Shown here one piece after another: positions 34,381 to 42,165 of a stretch of 64,000 bases of DNA (positions within the stretch are counted from its first letter, which is position 1; each line of letters opens with the position of its first letter). Position numbers and translations under genes: made by a program. Source of the stretch: Micromonospora sp. WMMD1155 (GTDB taxonomy: Bacteria > Actinomycetota > Actinomycetes > Mycobacteriales > Micromonosporaceae); NCBI RefSeq assembly GCF_029581275.1, contig NZ_CP120742.1:1090501-1154500 (forward strand), given 5' to 3'. The notes below the pieces were generated by a model that was not told the origin of the DNA, made no database searches, and saw nothing but the letters and a program-made list of their open reading frames with translations.

Positions 34381-35051
34381 TGATGGCGGGCGTGCTGGGG
34401 ATCACCGACATCTGGACGTACGTGCTGGGCACCGTGGCCATCATCCTGCTGCCCGGGCCGAACTCGCTCTTCGTGCTCTCCACCGCGGCCAAACGAGGGG
34501 TAGCGGTCGGTTACCGGGCCGCCGGGGGCGTGTTCGTCGGCGACGGGGTGCTGATGTTCCTCTCCGCCGCCGGGGTGGCGTCGTTGCTCAAGGCGTACCC
34601 TCCGCTGTTCCTGGTGATCAAGTACGCCGGTGCCGCGTACCTCGGTTATGTCGGGGTGACCATGCTGCTCGGCGCCGCGCGGCGCTGGCGCGACCGCAAC
34701 GACCCGAGCACGCCGCGGCTCATCGACGCCGCGGAGCCGGCGGCGATGCGCAGCCCGTTCCGCAAGGCGCTGGTGATCAGCCTGCTGAACCCGAAGGCGA
34801 TCCTGTTCTTCATCTCGTTCTTCATCCAGTTCGTCGACCCCGGCTACGCCTGGCCGGCGCTGTCGTTCCTGCTCCTCGGGCTGATCGCACAGGTGACGAG
34901 CGCGCTCTACCTGACCGCGTTGATCTTCGCGGGTACCTTCCTGGCGGCCCAGTTCCGGCAGCGCCGCCGCCTGGCCGCCGGCGGCACCACCGCCGTGGCC
35001 GCCCTCTTCCTGGCCTTCAGCCTCAAACTGGCCACCGCCACCGCCGGCTGA
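34380..35051 (+). CDS. LysE/RhtB-family amino acid exporter (LeuE-like)
   Basis: 223-aa membrane exporter with six predicted helices. The RhtB signature LLPGPNSLFVLSTAAKRG is near the N-terminus, and ALVISLLNPKAILFFISFFIQF marks the middle. The ATG at 34380 overlaps the stop of the fusion gene (TGATG), suggesting coupled translation. Likely exports an amino acid such as leucine or a relative; family places it there, substrate is inference. Confidence 0.9.
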   Translation: MMAGVLGITDIWTYVLGTVAIILLPGPNSLFVLSTAAKRGVAVGYRAAGGVFVGDGVLMFLSAAGVASLLKAYPPLFLVIKYAGAAYLGYVGVTMLLGAARRWRDRNDPSTPRLIDAAEPAAMRSPFRKALVISLLNPKAILFFISFFIQFVDPGYAWPALSFLLLGLIAQVTSALYLTALIFAGTFLAAQFRQRRRLAAGGTTAVAALFLAFSLKLATATAG

Positions 35052-35067
35052 CCCGTCGGCGGCCGGG

Positions 35068-36000
35068 TCAGGTGCCGTCGCCGCCGCCGGAGCCGCCGCC
35101 ACCGACGCCCGCGCCGCCGGCGGTGCCGCCGAGACCGTAGCCCGGACGGATCGGCTCGTCGGGGTGGCGGCTGACGTGGGCGGACCCGCCGATCCGCGCG
35201 GACCAGTCGGCGTGCGCGGCAGCGGCGGCGTGCCTGTTGATCGCCTGGCGGAGCCAGCCGTCCACGGTGGCGACCCAGTCCCGCCGGTCGGCGTCCTCGT
35301 GCCAGATCCGGAACCGGCTGATGCTCTGGTGGGTGATGCCGGCCAGCGCCAGCCGGCGATCCATCCACAGGATCGCCTCCAGGCCCGCCGAGTCGGTCAC
35401 GAAGATCACCTCAAGCTCGGTGATCGGACCGGCGTAGAGCGGCCCCACCCAGAAGCCCCAGCGCTGGTGCAGTGGCAGGGTGTGCTCCACCCCGGGCAGC
35501 CCGCCCTCCTGCAACCCCGCCTGGCGGATCGCGAAGCCCAGCGTGTCCAACGCCGCGAACACGTGCTGCTGGGTGGGGAGCGGGTGGACGAAGACGGGCA
35601 CCATCGCACCCTGGTCGAGGTCGGGGTCGACGGACACCTCGGTCCGTAGACCCATCCGCAGGCTGAGCAGCGGCACCCCACCGAAGGTCGTCACCGGGGT
35701 CTCCCAGGGCAACGGCAACGCGAAGTCGACAGCGCGCCGCCGTCCGGCGGGTACGACGAACCGACCGGCGATCGGCGCCTGGTGGAACTGCACGAGGCGG
35801 CGGGCGGCGTCCGGATCATCCGGTTCGACGGTGGTGACCAGGCCGAGCCGGATGTGCCGGACCAGCACGTCCTCCGGTCCGGCCGCGACTGTCACCCGCC
35901 CCGGCAGGCGCAGGCCCGGCCGGGTGCTCGGGTTGGGAAGTGTGGTCTGCACGGACAGGCCGGTCCAACCGGACTCCCGGGACACTCCGGTCAGTCGCAC
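35068..36000 (-). CDS. Spo0M-like sporulation-control protein
   Basis: 310-aa cytosolic protein with the arrestin-like Spo0M fold: SVQTTLPNPSTRPGLRLPGRVTVAAG, RHIRLGLVTTVE and FALPLPWETPVTTFGG. The C-terminal 30 residues are almost only Gly, Thr and Ala. Family members affect sporulation or envelope in Bacillus and actinobacteria; role here unknown. GTG at 36000 gives a slightly short N-terminus compared with relatives. Confidence 0.85.
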   Translation of the reverse strand: MRLTGVSRESGWTGLSVQTTLPNPSTRPGLRLPGRVTVAAGPEDVLVRHIRLGLVTTVEPDDPDAARRLVQFHQAPIAGRFVVPAGRRRAVDFALPLPWETPVTTFGGVPLLSLRMGLRTEVSVDPDLDQGAMVPVFVHPLPTQQHVFAALDTLGFAIRQAGLQEGGLPGVEHTLPLHQRWGFWVGPLYAGPITELEVIFVTDSAGLEAILWMDRRLALAGITHQSISRFRIWHEDADRRDWVATVDGWLRQAINRHAAAAAHADWSARIGGSAHVSRHPDEPIRPGYGLGGTAGGAGVGGGGSGGGDGT

Positions 36001-36147
36001 CGCGGGCCCCCTCCCGGACGGGACCCCGTCGGCCCCACCCGGCGCGCCTACCCGGTCGCGATGACCTCACGCCCACCGCGCCGACCCGGGCCGCACCCGT
36101 CGGCCCCGACCGCGCCTACCCCGGCGGACACCCGGCGGGGCAGCGCC

Positions 36148-36180
36148 GACCCGGCCGCACCACGTCGGCGCGGCCGGGTC
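36148..36180. terminator. Hairpin terminator after CNNM gene
   Basis: GACCCGGCCGC and GCGGCCGGGTC form a perfect 11-bp stem with an 11-base loop, eight bases past the stop of the CNNM protein (36188, minus strand). The rest of 36001-36187 is GC-rich with no gene. Confidence 0.7.
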
Positions 36181-36187
36181 GACAGGG

Positions 36188-37252
36188 TCACCGCAGGCGA
36201 CGTCCGCGCGGGACCGTGTCGGTCTCGTCGTCGAACTCGCCGATGACCTCCTCCAGGAGATCCTCCAGAGCCACGAAACCGATCGGTCGGGCCGGGCCAC
36301 CGCCGTTGCGCACCAACGCGAGCTGCGACTGCCGGGCCCGCATCGCCGCCACCGCCTCGGTGACCGAGGACGTCGCGGGCAGGGTGAACGCGGGAGTCAT
36401 CAACTCCCCGGCGGTCGCGGCACGGCCGGTGGTGACCACCCGTACCGCCTCCCGGACGTGCACCAGGCCACACACGTCGCCCTGCTCGTCCAGCACCGCC
36501 AACCGGGACCGGCCGCTGTCCCGGCTGACCTCCTCGATCCGCCCGGCCGGGTCGTCCCGACGGACGGTGACCATGGTGGCGAAAGGTTCCATCACCTGCG
36601 CCACCGACGTGCCCTGCAACTCCAGCATGCTGGTCAACAACTGGTGCTGCTCCGCGCCGAGCAGCCCGTGCTCGCGGGACTGCTCCAGCAGGATCCGCAG
36701 CTCGTCCGGGCCGTGCACCTGGGCGAGCTGATCCTGCTGGTTGACCCCGAACAGCCGCAGGATCGCGTTGGCCAGCGCGTTGAGCGCGGACAGGACCGGC
36801 CGCGACACCCGGGCGAAGGCCCGGAACGGCAACGCGAGCAGCGTCGCCGAGCGCTCCGCGTCGGTGATCGCCCAGGACTTCGGGGCCATCTCCCCCACCA
36901 CCAGGTGCAGGAAGGTGACCACCCCGAGGGCGAAGACCAGGGCGATCAGGTGGCTGGCCGCGTCCGGCAGGCCCACCGCATGCAGCAGTGGGCTGAGCAG
37001 GTGCTCGATCGCCGGCTCGGCCAGCGCGCCGAGACCCAGGGTGCACAGCGTGATGCCGAGCTGCGCGCCGGCCAGCATCAGCGACAGCTCGCGGACGCCG
37101 TCCAGCGCGGCGCGTGCCGCCCGGCCACCGTTCGCTGCCGCCTGCTCCAGGCGGTAGCGCTTGCTGGCCACCAGAGCGAACTCGGCGGCCACGAAGAACC
37201 CGTTCAGCGCCAGCAGGATCACCGAACTGAACAGCGCGATCCCGGGGCTCAT
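36188..37252 (-). CDS. CNNM/CorC-type membrane protein with CBS domains (second)
   Basis: 354 aa. A DUF21/CNNM membrane domain with about four segments spans 1-180 (LALNGFFVAAEFALVASKR, LHLVVGEMAPKSWAI). Two CBS domains follow (MVTVRRDDPAGRIEEV; GELMTPAFTLPATSSV), expected to bind adenine nucleotides. The C-terminal transporter-associated domain is missing, so it is shorter than its operon partner. Family members are linked to Mg2+ or Co2+ efflux and were once called hemolysins. Its ATG overlaps the stop of a linker ORF that connects it to the first CNNM gene. Confidence 0.9.
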   Translation of the reverse strand: MSPGIALFSSVILLALNGFFVAAEFALVASKRYRLEQAAANGGRAARAALDGVRELSLMLAGAQLGITLCTLGLGALAEPAIEHLLSPLLHAVGLPDAASHLIALVFALGVVTFLHLVVGEMAPKSWAITDAERSATLLALPFRAFARVSRPVLSALNALANAILRLFGVNQQDQLAQVHGPDELRILLEQSREHGLLGAEQHQLLTSMLELQGTSVAQVMEPFATMVTVRRDDPAGRIEEVSRDSGRSRLAVLDEQGDVCGLVHVREAVRVVTTGRAATAGELMTPAFTLPATSSVTEAVAAMRARQSQLALVRNGGGPARPIGFVALEDLLEEVIGEFDDETDTVPRGRRLR

Positions 37253-37308
37253 CGGTGCCGCCCTTCATTCGCGACTGCGGGGCTCGCGAGCTCACTCCTC
37301 GCGCTCAT
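37249..37308 (-). CDS. Linker ORF between two CNNM genes
   Basis: ATG (37308-37306) overlaps the stop of the upstream CNNM gene. The 19-codon frame reads MSARSELASPAVANEGRHR, and its TGA overlaps the ATG of the downstream CNNM gene, so both junctions are ATGA. The DNA GCGAGGAGTGAGC...GCGAGCCCCGCAGTCGCGA matches the repeated linker at 42042-42169. Probably a repeat sequence whose insertion preserved coupling. Confidence 0.5.
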   Translation of the reverse strand: MSARSELASPAVANEGRHR

Positions 37309-38660
37309 GCGGTCACCTCGGGTTTGCTCAGCTGCAACCGCACCGAATCCGCCACGTGCCGGTCCACGGCCAGCACCTCGACCAGCGCGCGCGGCTCCGC
37401 CTCGTTGACCTCGCCGTCCGCGCCCTCCGGCAGCAGGCTGATCTCCAGCCGGTCACCGACCTCCGGCACCCGGCCCAACTCCCGCATCACCAACCCGGAC
37501 AGGGTGTCGTACTCCGGTGCCTCGGGCAGCGCGATGCCGGTGCTGTCGGCGACCTCGTCGATCCGCCAGCGGGCCGGCACCACCCACGACCCGTCGTCCT
37601 GGCGGGCGGGTGCCCGCTCCGGTGGGTCGTCCTCGTCCCGGATCGGGCCGACCAACTCCTCGGCGATGTCCTCCAGCGTGATGACCCCGGCGAAACCGCC
37701 GTACTCGTCGACCACACAGGCCATCTGCCGGTGGCCGGACCGCAGGCGGTCCAGCACCGTGGGCAGGGGCAACGTCTCCGGTACGAGCAGCGGCGGGCCC
37801 GCCACCGCGCTCACCGGCGTGGTCGCCCGCTTCTCCGGGGGTACGCCGAGCACGTCGGCGATGCCGACGACGCCGACCAGGTCGTCGACGCCCTCCGCAC
37901 CGCGTACCGGGAAGCGGGAGTGGCCGGTGTCCAGCAGCTCGACCACGCGGCTGACCGACTCGTGCGCCCGTACGGTGTGCACGTCGACCCGGGGCACCAT
38001 GGCCTCCCCGGCGGTCAGCTCGCGGAAGTCCAGACCTCGGTCGAGCAGCGTGGACATCTCCGCGTCCAGGCTGCCCTCCTCGCGGGACTCGGCGATGATC
38101 TGCTCCAGGTCGGCCGGGGTGGCGCCACTGGGCAGCTCCTCGATCGGCTCGATGCCGACCCGGCGGAGCAGCCGGATCGACGCCCGGTCGAAGAGCCGGA
38201 TCACCGGCCCGGCGACGGCGAGGTAGACGAGGGTGGACCGGCTCAGCGCGCGGGCCAACGGCTCGGCACGCGCGATGGCCAGGTTCTTCGGGGCCAGCTC
38301 ACCGAGGACCATCTGCACGATGGTCGCGATGACCAGGGCCAACACCACCGAGAGTGGCAGGGTGACCCCCTCGCTGACGCCCGCCACGCCGAGCAGGTCG
38401 GCGAGGCCGGCGCCCAGGTACGGCTCGGCGACGTAGCCGACCAGCAGGGCGGTGACGGTGATGCCGAGTTGGGCGCCGGAGAGCATGAAGGAGAGCCGGC
38501 TGGTCACCGTCAGGGCCCGGGCGGCGGCCTGGTCGCCGTCGTCGGCGAGCTGACGCAGCTTGCCCCGGTCCACGGCGACGTAGCCGAACTCCTGCGCCAC
38601 GAAGTAACCGGTGGCGGCAGTGAGAACAACGATCAAGAGAAGACCAACGACGATCAACAC
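37305..38660 (-). CDS. CNNM/CorC-type membrane protein with CBS and CorC_HlyC domains
   Basis: 451 aa. The N-terminal DUF21/CNNM domain (VVLTAATGYFVAQEFGYVAVDR, MVLGELAPKNLAIARAEP), CBS pair (AMVPRVDVHTVRAHESVSRVVELL; ACVVDEYGGFAGVITLEDIAEELVG) and C-terminal transporter-associated domain (RIDEVADSTGIALPE) are all present, as in full-length CorB/HlyC proteins implicated in Mg2+ homeostasis. First gene of the pair. ATG at 38660; a GATAAAAT -10-like sequence lies about 110 bases upstream. Confidence 0.92.
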   Translation of the reverse strand: MLIVVGLLLIVVLTAATGYFVAQEFGYVAVDRGKLRQLADDGDQAAARALTVTSRLSFMLSGAQLGITVTALLVGYVAEPYLGAGLADLLGVAGVSEGVTLPLSVVLALVIATIVQMVLGELAPKNLAIARAEPLARALSRSTLVYLAVAGPVIRLFDRASIRLLRRVGIEPIEELPSGATPADLEQIIAESREEGSLDAEMSTLLDRGLDFRELTAGEAMVPRVDVHTVRAHESVSRVVELLDTGHSRFPVRGAEGVDDLVGVVGIADVLGVPPEKRATTPVSAVAGPPLLVPETLPLPTVLDRLRSGHRQMACVVDEYGGFAGVITLEDIAEELVGPIRDEDDPPERAPARQDDGSWVVPARWRIDEVADSTGIALPEAPEYDTLSGLVMRELGRVPEVGDRLEISLLPEGADGEVNEAEPRALVEVLAVDRHVADSVRLQLSKPEVTA

Positions 38661-38842
38661 GGGTCGCTCAGGGCTCCCGGGGTCGTCGGTACGGGGATAT
38701 GCCGGGCACGACCCGGCTGGCTACTGCTGCCCTCCTGGGCAGAAGAGTCGATCATGCCGCCATTTTATCGGCGCTGGCTGGGACTTCGCTGGGGGTGGGC
38801 CGAAGGAGCGGATCGTCCGTTTCACCGGCCTGCCCGGGGCCG

Positions 38843-39205
38843 TCACGCCGGGCCTTGCGGCCCGCCGCCCGATCCGCGTTCGGCCAGCTCATCGGCGTCG
38901 AGCAGGCTCCGGTCGAGTCGACCCGCCCGGTACGCGGCCCGCCCGATCATCTGAGCCGCCACCGGCGCGGTGGCGAGCTGAAACACAGCCACGAGCAGGA
39001 GCATGCCGAGGTCCGATCCGGAACGGAGACGCAGCGCGATGCCGAGCAGCAGCAGGAGCACTCCGAGCACCTGCGGCTTGGTGGCGGCGTGCATCCGGGA
39101 CAGGGCGTCGGGAAAGCGGAGCACACCGATCGCGGCGGCCAGGGCGAGCAGCGCTCCGGCGATCAGACAGGCCGCGCCCAGCCAGTCCGCGAGGGTGCTG
39201 ATCAC
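38843..39205 (-). CDS. mnhG: Na+/H+ antiporter subunit MnhG (MrpG)
   Basis: 120-aa last subunit of the Mrp complex. Three membrane helices with LIAGALLALAAAIGVLRFPDALSRMHAATKPQ, the MnhG hallmark. GTG at 39205 overlaps the mnhF stop by four bases. The charged C-terminal tail of about 25 residues is cytoplasmic. Small subunits E, F and G are needed for assembly of the antiporter. A 182-bp gap separates it from the CNNM genes. Confidence 0.92.
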   Translation of the reverse strand: MISTLADWLGAACLIAGALLALAAAIGVLRFPDALSRMHAATKPQVLGVLLLLLGIALRLRSGSDLGMLLLVAVFQLATAPVAAQMIGRAAYRAGRLDRSLLDADELAERGSGGGPQGPA

Positions 39206-39465
39206 ACCTGCTCCCGGACGGCGAAACGGACCAGCGACACCGAACCGATGAACCCCAGCAGGGAGAGCACCACGAGCACCGGCAGCGTGGTGGCGTGCCG
39301 GTTGACCGCCGCCTCCGCGCCCACCGCGCCGACCATGGTGGCGAGCAGCATGTCCGCGGCGATCACCCGGTCGATCAGGGACGGCCCCCGGTAGAGGCGG
39401 GCCAGTGCCAGCAGCGCGGTCACCGACAGTAGAGCGGTGAGGACGGCGGCCAAAAAGATGGTCAT
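39202..39465 (-). CDS. mnhF: Na+/H+ antiporter subunit MnhF (MrpF)
   Basis: 87 aa, three membrane helices, with the MrpF segment LARLYRGPSLIDRVIAADMLLATMVG. Overlaps mnhE at the ATGA junction and mnhG at GTGA. It belongs to the seven-subunit antiporter membrane complex. Confidence 0.92.
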   Translation of the reverse strand: MTIFLAAVLTALLSVTALLALARLYRGPSLIDRVIAADMLLATMVGAVGAEAAVNRHATTLPVLVVLSLLGFIGSVSLVRFAVREQV

Positions 39466-40070
39466 GAATCGGTTCCCTTCTCGACGGGTCGGGACTCGAC
39501 AAGTCGCAGTTCGGCGGCGGAACCCACGGCACGGATGAGACGGCGCTCGACGGCGAGCGTGCGCTTGCGGGCCGCGGACAGGTCCGACGGCCGATGGGTG
39601 TCCAGCACGTGCACGAAGAGGGTCGCGGACCGCCGGTCCACCTCGATGATCAGCGTGCCGGGCACCAGCGAGACCGCCTCCGCGGTGAGCGCCAGGTTCA
39701 GGTCCGTACGCACCCGTAGCTGGACCGCGATGATCGCGCCGCGCGGCCGGTAGCCGGGCTGCACGGCGATCCGGGCGATGTGAATGCTCGCGCGGACCAG
39801 TTCGACGACGAACCGGCCGGCGAACACCAGCAGCGCCCCCGGCCGGAGCCGACCGCCGAAGGTGACCGCCGGCAGCGGGTAGAAGAACAGCACCGCCGTG
39901 CCGACCAGCAGGCCGCCGACGAGGTTCGCCCAGTTGACGTCACCCCAGAGCAGGATCCAGACCAGCACCAGCCAGCCGAGCGCCACCAGCTGGTCCCGCC
40001 AGCGTCCGAGCCCGCCGCGCGACACCGGCGACCCGCCGTCGTCTCGGGTCCGCCCGGGCGGGCCGGTCAC
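39462..40070 (-). CDS. mnhE: Na+/H+ antiporter subunit MnhE (MrpE)
   Basis: 202-aa subunit with two or three N-terminal helices (LVALGWLVLVWILLWGDVNW) and a cytoplasmic domain holding LTAEAVSLVPGTLIIEVDRRSATLFVHVLD, characteristic of MrpE. The GTG start overlaps mnhD's stop (GTGA). The N-terminal 25 residues are charged and Gly-rich, an extension compared with most homologues, so a later start is possible. Confidence 0.9.
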   Translation of the reverse strand: MTGPPGRTRDDGGSPVSRGGLGRWRDQLVALGWLVLVWILLWGDVNWANLVGGLLVGTAVLFFYPLPAVTFGGRLRPGALLVFAGRFVVELVRASIHIARIAVQPGYRPRGAIIAVQLRVRTDLNLALTAEAVSLVPGTLIIEVDRRSATLFVHVLDTHRPSDLSAARKRTLAVERRLIRAVGSAAELRLVESRPVEKGTDS

Positions 40071-41575
40071 GGTTCACCGCCCGGCAGCACCGCACGCACG
40101 TACGGGGTACGCAGACGCAGGTCGGCCGCCGCGTCGGCGGTGACGTCGAAGAGCGGACCGGCCAGCACGGTCAGCGCCAGTCCGAGAGCGACCAGGGCCA
40201 CGGTGGCCCCGACCATCAGCCTCGGCAGCCGGACGACGGGATCGCCGGTGGCCAGCCGGGGCGCTCGCCAGAAGGCGATGTTCCACACCCGGGACGCCAC
40301 GTACAGGGTGAGCAGGCTGGTCACCGTGCCGGCGGCCACCAGCACCCCGGGCAGTGGCCCACCGGCGGCCACCCCGGCCTGGAGCAGACCGAGCTTGCCG
40401 AGGAAGCCGGAGAACGGTGGCACCCCGGCGAGGTTCATGGCCGGGACGAAGAACAGCACCCCGAGCAGCGGCGCGACCCGGGCCAGCCCGCCGATGCGGC
40501 GTAGGTCCGTGCTTCCGGCGCGCTCCTCGACCAGACCCGCGACCAGGAACAGCGTGGTCTGGATGGTGATGTGGTGGACCACGTAGAAGATCGCGCCGGA
40601 GAGCCCGGCGGCGGTACTCAACGCCACCCCGAAGATCATGTAGCCGATGTGGCTGACCAGGGTGAAGGAGAAGAGCCGCTTCAGGTCGGACTGGGCCACC
40701 GCGCCGAGGATGCCGACCACCATGGTCAGCCCGGCGACGACCATCAGCAGCGTGTCGGCGTGCCCACCGGGAAACAGCAACGTCTCGGTACGAATGATCG
40801 CGTACACGCCGACCTTGGTGAGCAGACCCGCGAAGACGGCGGTGACCGGGGCCGGCGCCGTCGGGTAGCTGTCCGGCAGCCAGGCCGACAACGGGAAGAC
40901 CGCCGCCTTGATCGCGAAGGCCAGCAGCAACGTCAACTCCAGAGCCAGCCGTACGCCGTCGGGCAGGTCGTCGAGACGGTGGGCGAGCTGGGCCAGGTTG
41001 AGCGTGCCGGTGGCCGCGTACACCAGGCCCACCGCCGTCAGGAACATCATCGAGGAGAGGATGCTGACCACCACGTACGTCGACCCGGTCCGGATCCGGG
41101 TCTCGGTGCCGCCCAACGTGATCAACACGAAGCTCGCAGCCAGCAGGATCTCGAAGCCGACGAAGAGGTTGAACAGGTCACCGGCCAGGAAGGCGTTGGT
41201 CACGCCCGCGGTGAGCACCAGGTACGTCGGGTGGAAGATCGACACCGGCGTGGACTCGCTCGTCTCGCTGCGGCCCTGACCGATCGAGTACAGCAGCACG
41301 CAGAGGGTCACCGCCGACGAGACCACCACCATCAGCGCGGCCAACTGGTCGGCGATCAGCACGATGCCCACCGGAGCCGGCCAGGCGCCGACCGTCACCA
41401 CCACCGGCCCGTGCCGGTACGCCTGCACCAGCAGCACCAGCGCCACGACGAGCGTGCCGCACAGGCAGAGCACACTTATCGCGCGCTGAAGTCGGGGCAT
41501 CCCGGCCAACAGCAGGGTCAACGCCGCACCGAACAGCGGCACCACCACCGGCAACGGCACCAACGCGCCCATCAC
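40067..41575 (-). CDS. mnhD: Na+/H+ antiporter subunit MnhD (MrpD)
   Basis: 502-aa proton-pumping-type subunit related to respiratory complex I NuoN/M; about fourteen helices. Includes the membrane lysine region KAAVFPLSAWLPDSYPTAPAPVTAVFAGLLTKVGVYAIIR and QSDLKRLFSFTLVSHIGYM. The ATG at 41575 overlaps mnhC's stop. With MnhA it forms the ion path. Confidence 0.94.
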   Translation of the reverse strand: MMGALVPLPVVVPLFGAALTLLLAGMPRLQRAISVLCLCGTLVVALVLLVQAYRHGPVVVTVGAWPAPVGIVLIADQLAALMVVVSSAVTLCVLLYSIGQGRSETSESTPVSIFHPTYLVLTAGVTNAFLAGDLFNLFVGFEILLAASFVLITLGGTETRIRTGSTYVVVSILSSMMFLTAVGLVYAATGTLNLAQLAHRLDDLPDGVRLALELTLLLAFAIKAAVFPLSAWLPDSYPTAPAPVTAVFAGLLTKVGVYAIIRTETLLFPGGHADTLLMVVAGLTMVVGILGAVAQSDLKRLFSFTLVSHIGYMIFGVALSTAAGLSGAIFYVVHHITIQTTLFLVAGLVEERAGSTDLRRIGGLARVAPLLGVLFFVPAMNLAGVPPFSGFLGKLGLLQAGVAAGGPLPGVLVAAGTVTSLLTLYVASRVWNIAFWRAPRLATGDPVVRLPRLMVGATVALVALGLALTVLAGPLFDVTADAAADLRLRTPYVRAVLPGGEP

Positions 41576-42051
41576 GAGTCGTCCCCGCGCCGCAGCCGAC
41601 GACGGGCGGGCTCCGGATCGACCTGCTCCGGGTCGCCGTTCGGCCCCTCCCCACCATGGTCGACGGCACCCATCTCGTTGCGCCCGGCCCGGCGGATGAT
41701 CTGCCGGTCCTCCAGGTCGTCGGGCACCTCGTCGTCACCCGACAGATACCAACTGCGGTACGCCACAGCGAGCAGGAACGCGGTGAACCCGAAGGTGATC
41801 ACGATGGAGGTCAACACCATCGCCTGCGGCAGCGGGTCGCTCATCCGATCCACCGGACCCGAGCCGACGATCGGCGCCCCACCCGACCGCCCACCCAGCA
41901 GGATCAACAGGTTCACCCCGTTGCCGAGCAGGATCACACCCAGCAGGATCCGGGTCAGGCTGCGCTCCAACAGCAGGATCACCCCGCACCCGAACAACAC
42001 CGCGACGGCCACCACCATCACCAAGGTCGGCCCAGCGTCGCTCGCGCTCAC
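41572..42051 (-). CDS. mnhC: Na+/H+ antiporter subunit MnhC (MrpC)
   Basis: 159-aa NuoK-like subunit, three helices with LLERSLTRILLGVILLGNGVNLLIL and DPLPQAMVLTSIVITFG. The C-terminal 40 residues are acidic and cytoplasmic. The GTG at 42051 lies in the second copy of a 59-bp tandem repeat. The repeat supplies its ribosome site (GAGGTGG) and first codons, and the stop of a preceding 20-codon linker ORF overlaps this start. Confidence 0.93.
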   Translation of the reverse strand: MSASDAGPTLVMVVAVAVLFGCGVILLLERSLTRILLGVILLGNGVNLLILLGGRSGGAPIVGSGPVDRMSDPLPQAMVLTSIVITFGFTAFLLAVAYRSWYLSGDDEVPDDLEDRQIIRRAGRNEMGAVDHGGEGPNGDPEQVDPEPARRRLRRGDDS

Positions 42052-42159
42052 GGCGCCACCTCTGCTCGCGACTGCGGGGCTCGCAACACCGGCTCACTCC
42101 TCGCGCTCACGGCGCCACCTCTGCTCGCGACTGCGGGGCTCGCAACACCGGCTCACTCC
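42042..42159 (-). repeat. Exact 59-bp tandem duplication holding two linker ORFs
   Basis: Two identical 59-bp units (42042-42100, 42101-42159) separate mnhA from mnhC. On the minus strand each encodes a 20-codon ORF, VSARSEPVLRAPQSRAEVAP: 42169-42107 and 42110-42048. The first GTG overlaps the mnhA stop, each stop overlaps the next start, and the second stop overlaps the mnhC GTG. All junctions are GTGA. A single degenerate version joins the CNNM genes at 37249-37308. Confidence 0.95.
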
Positions 42160-42165
42160 TCGCGC

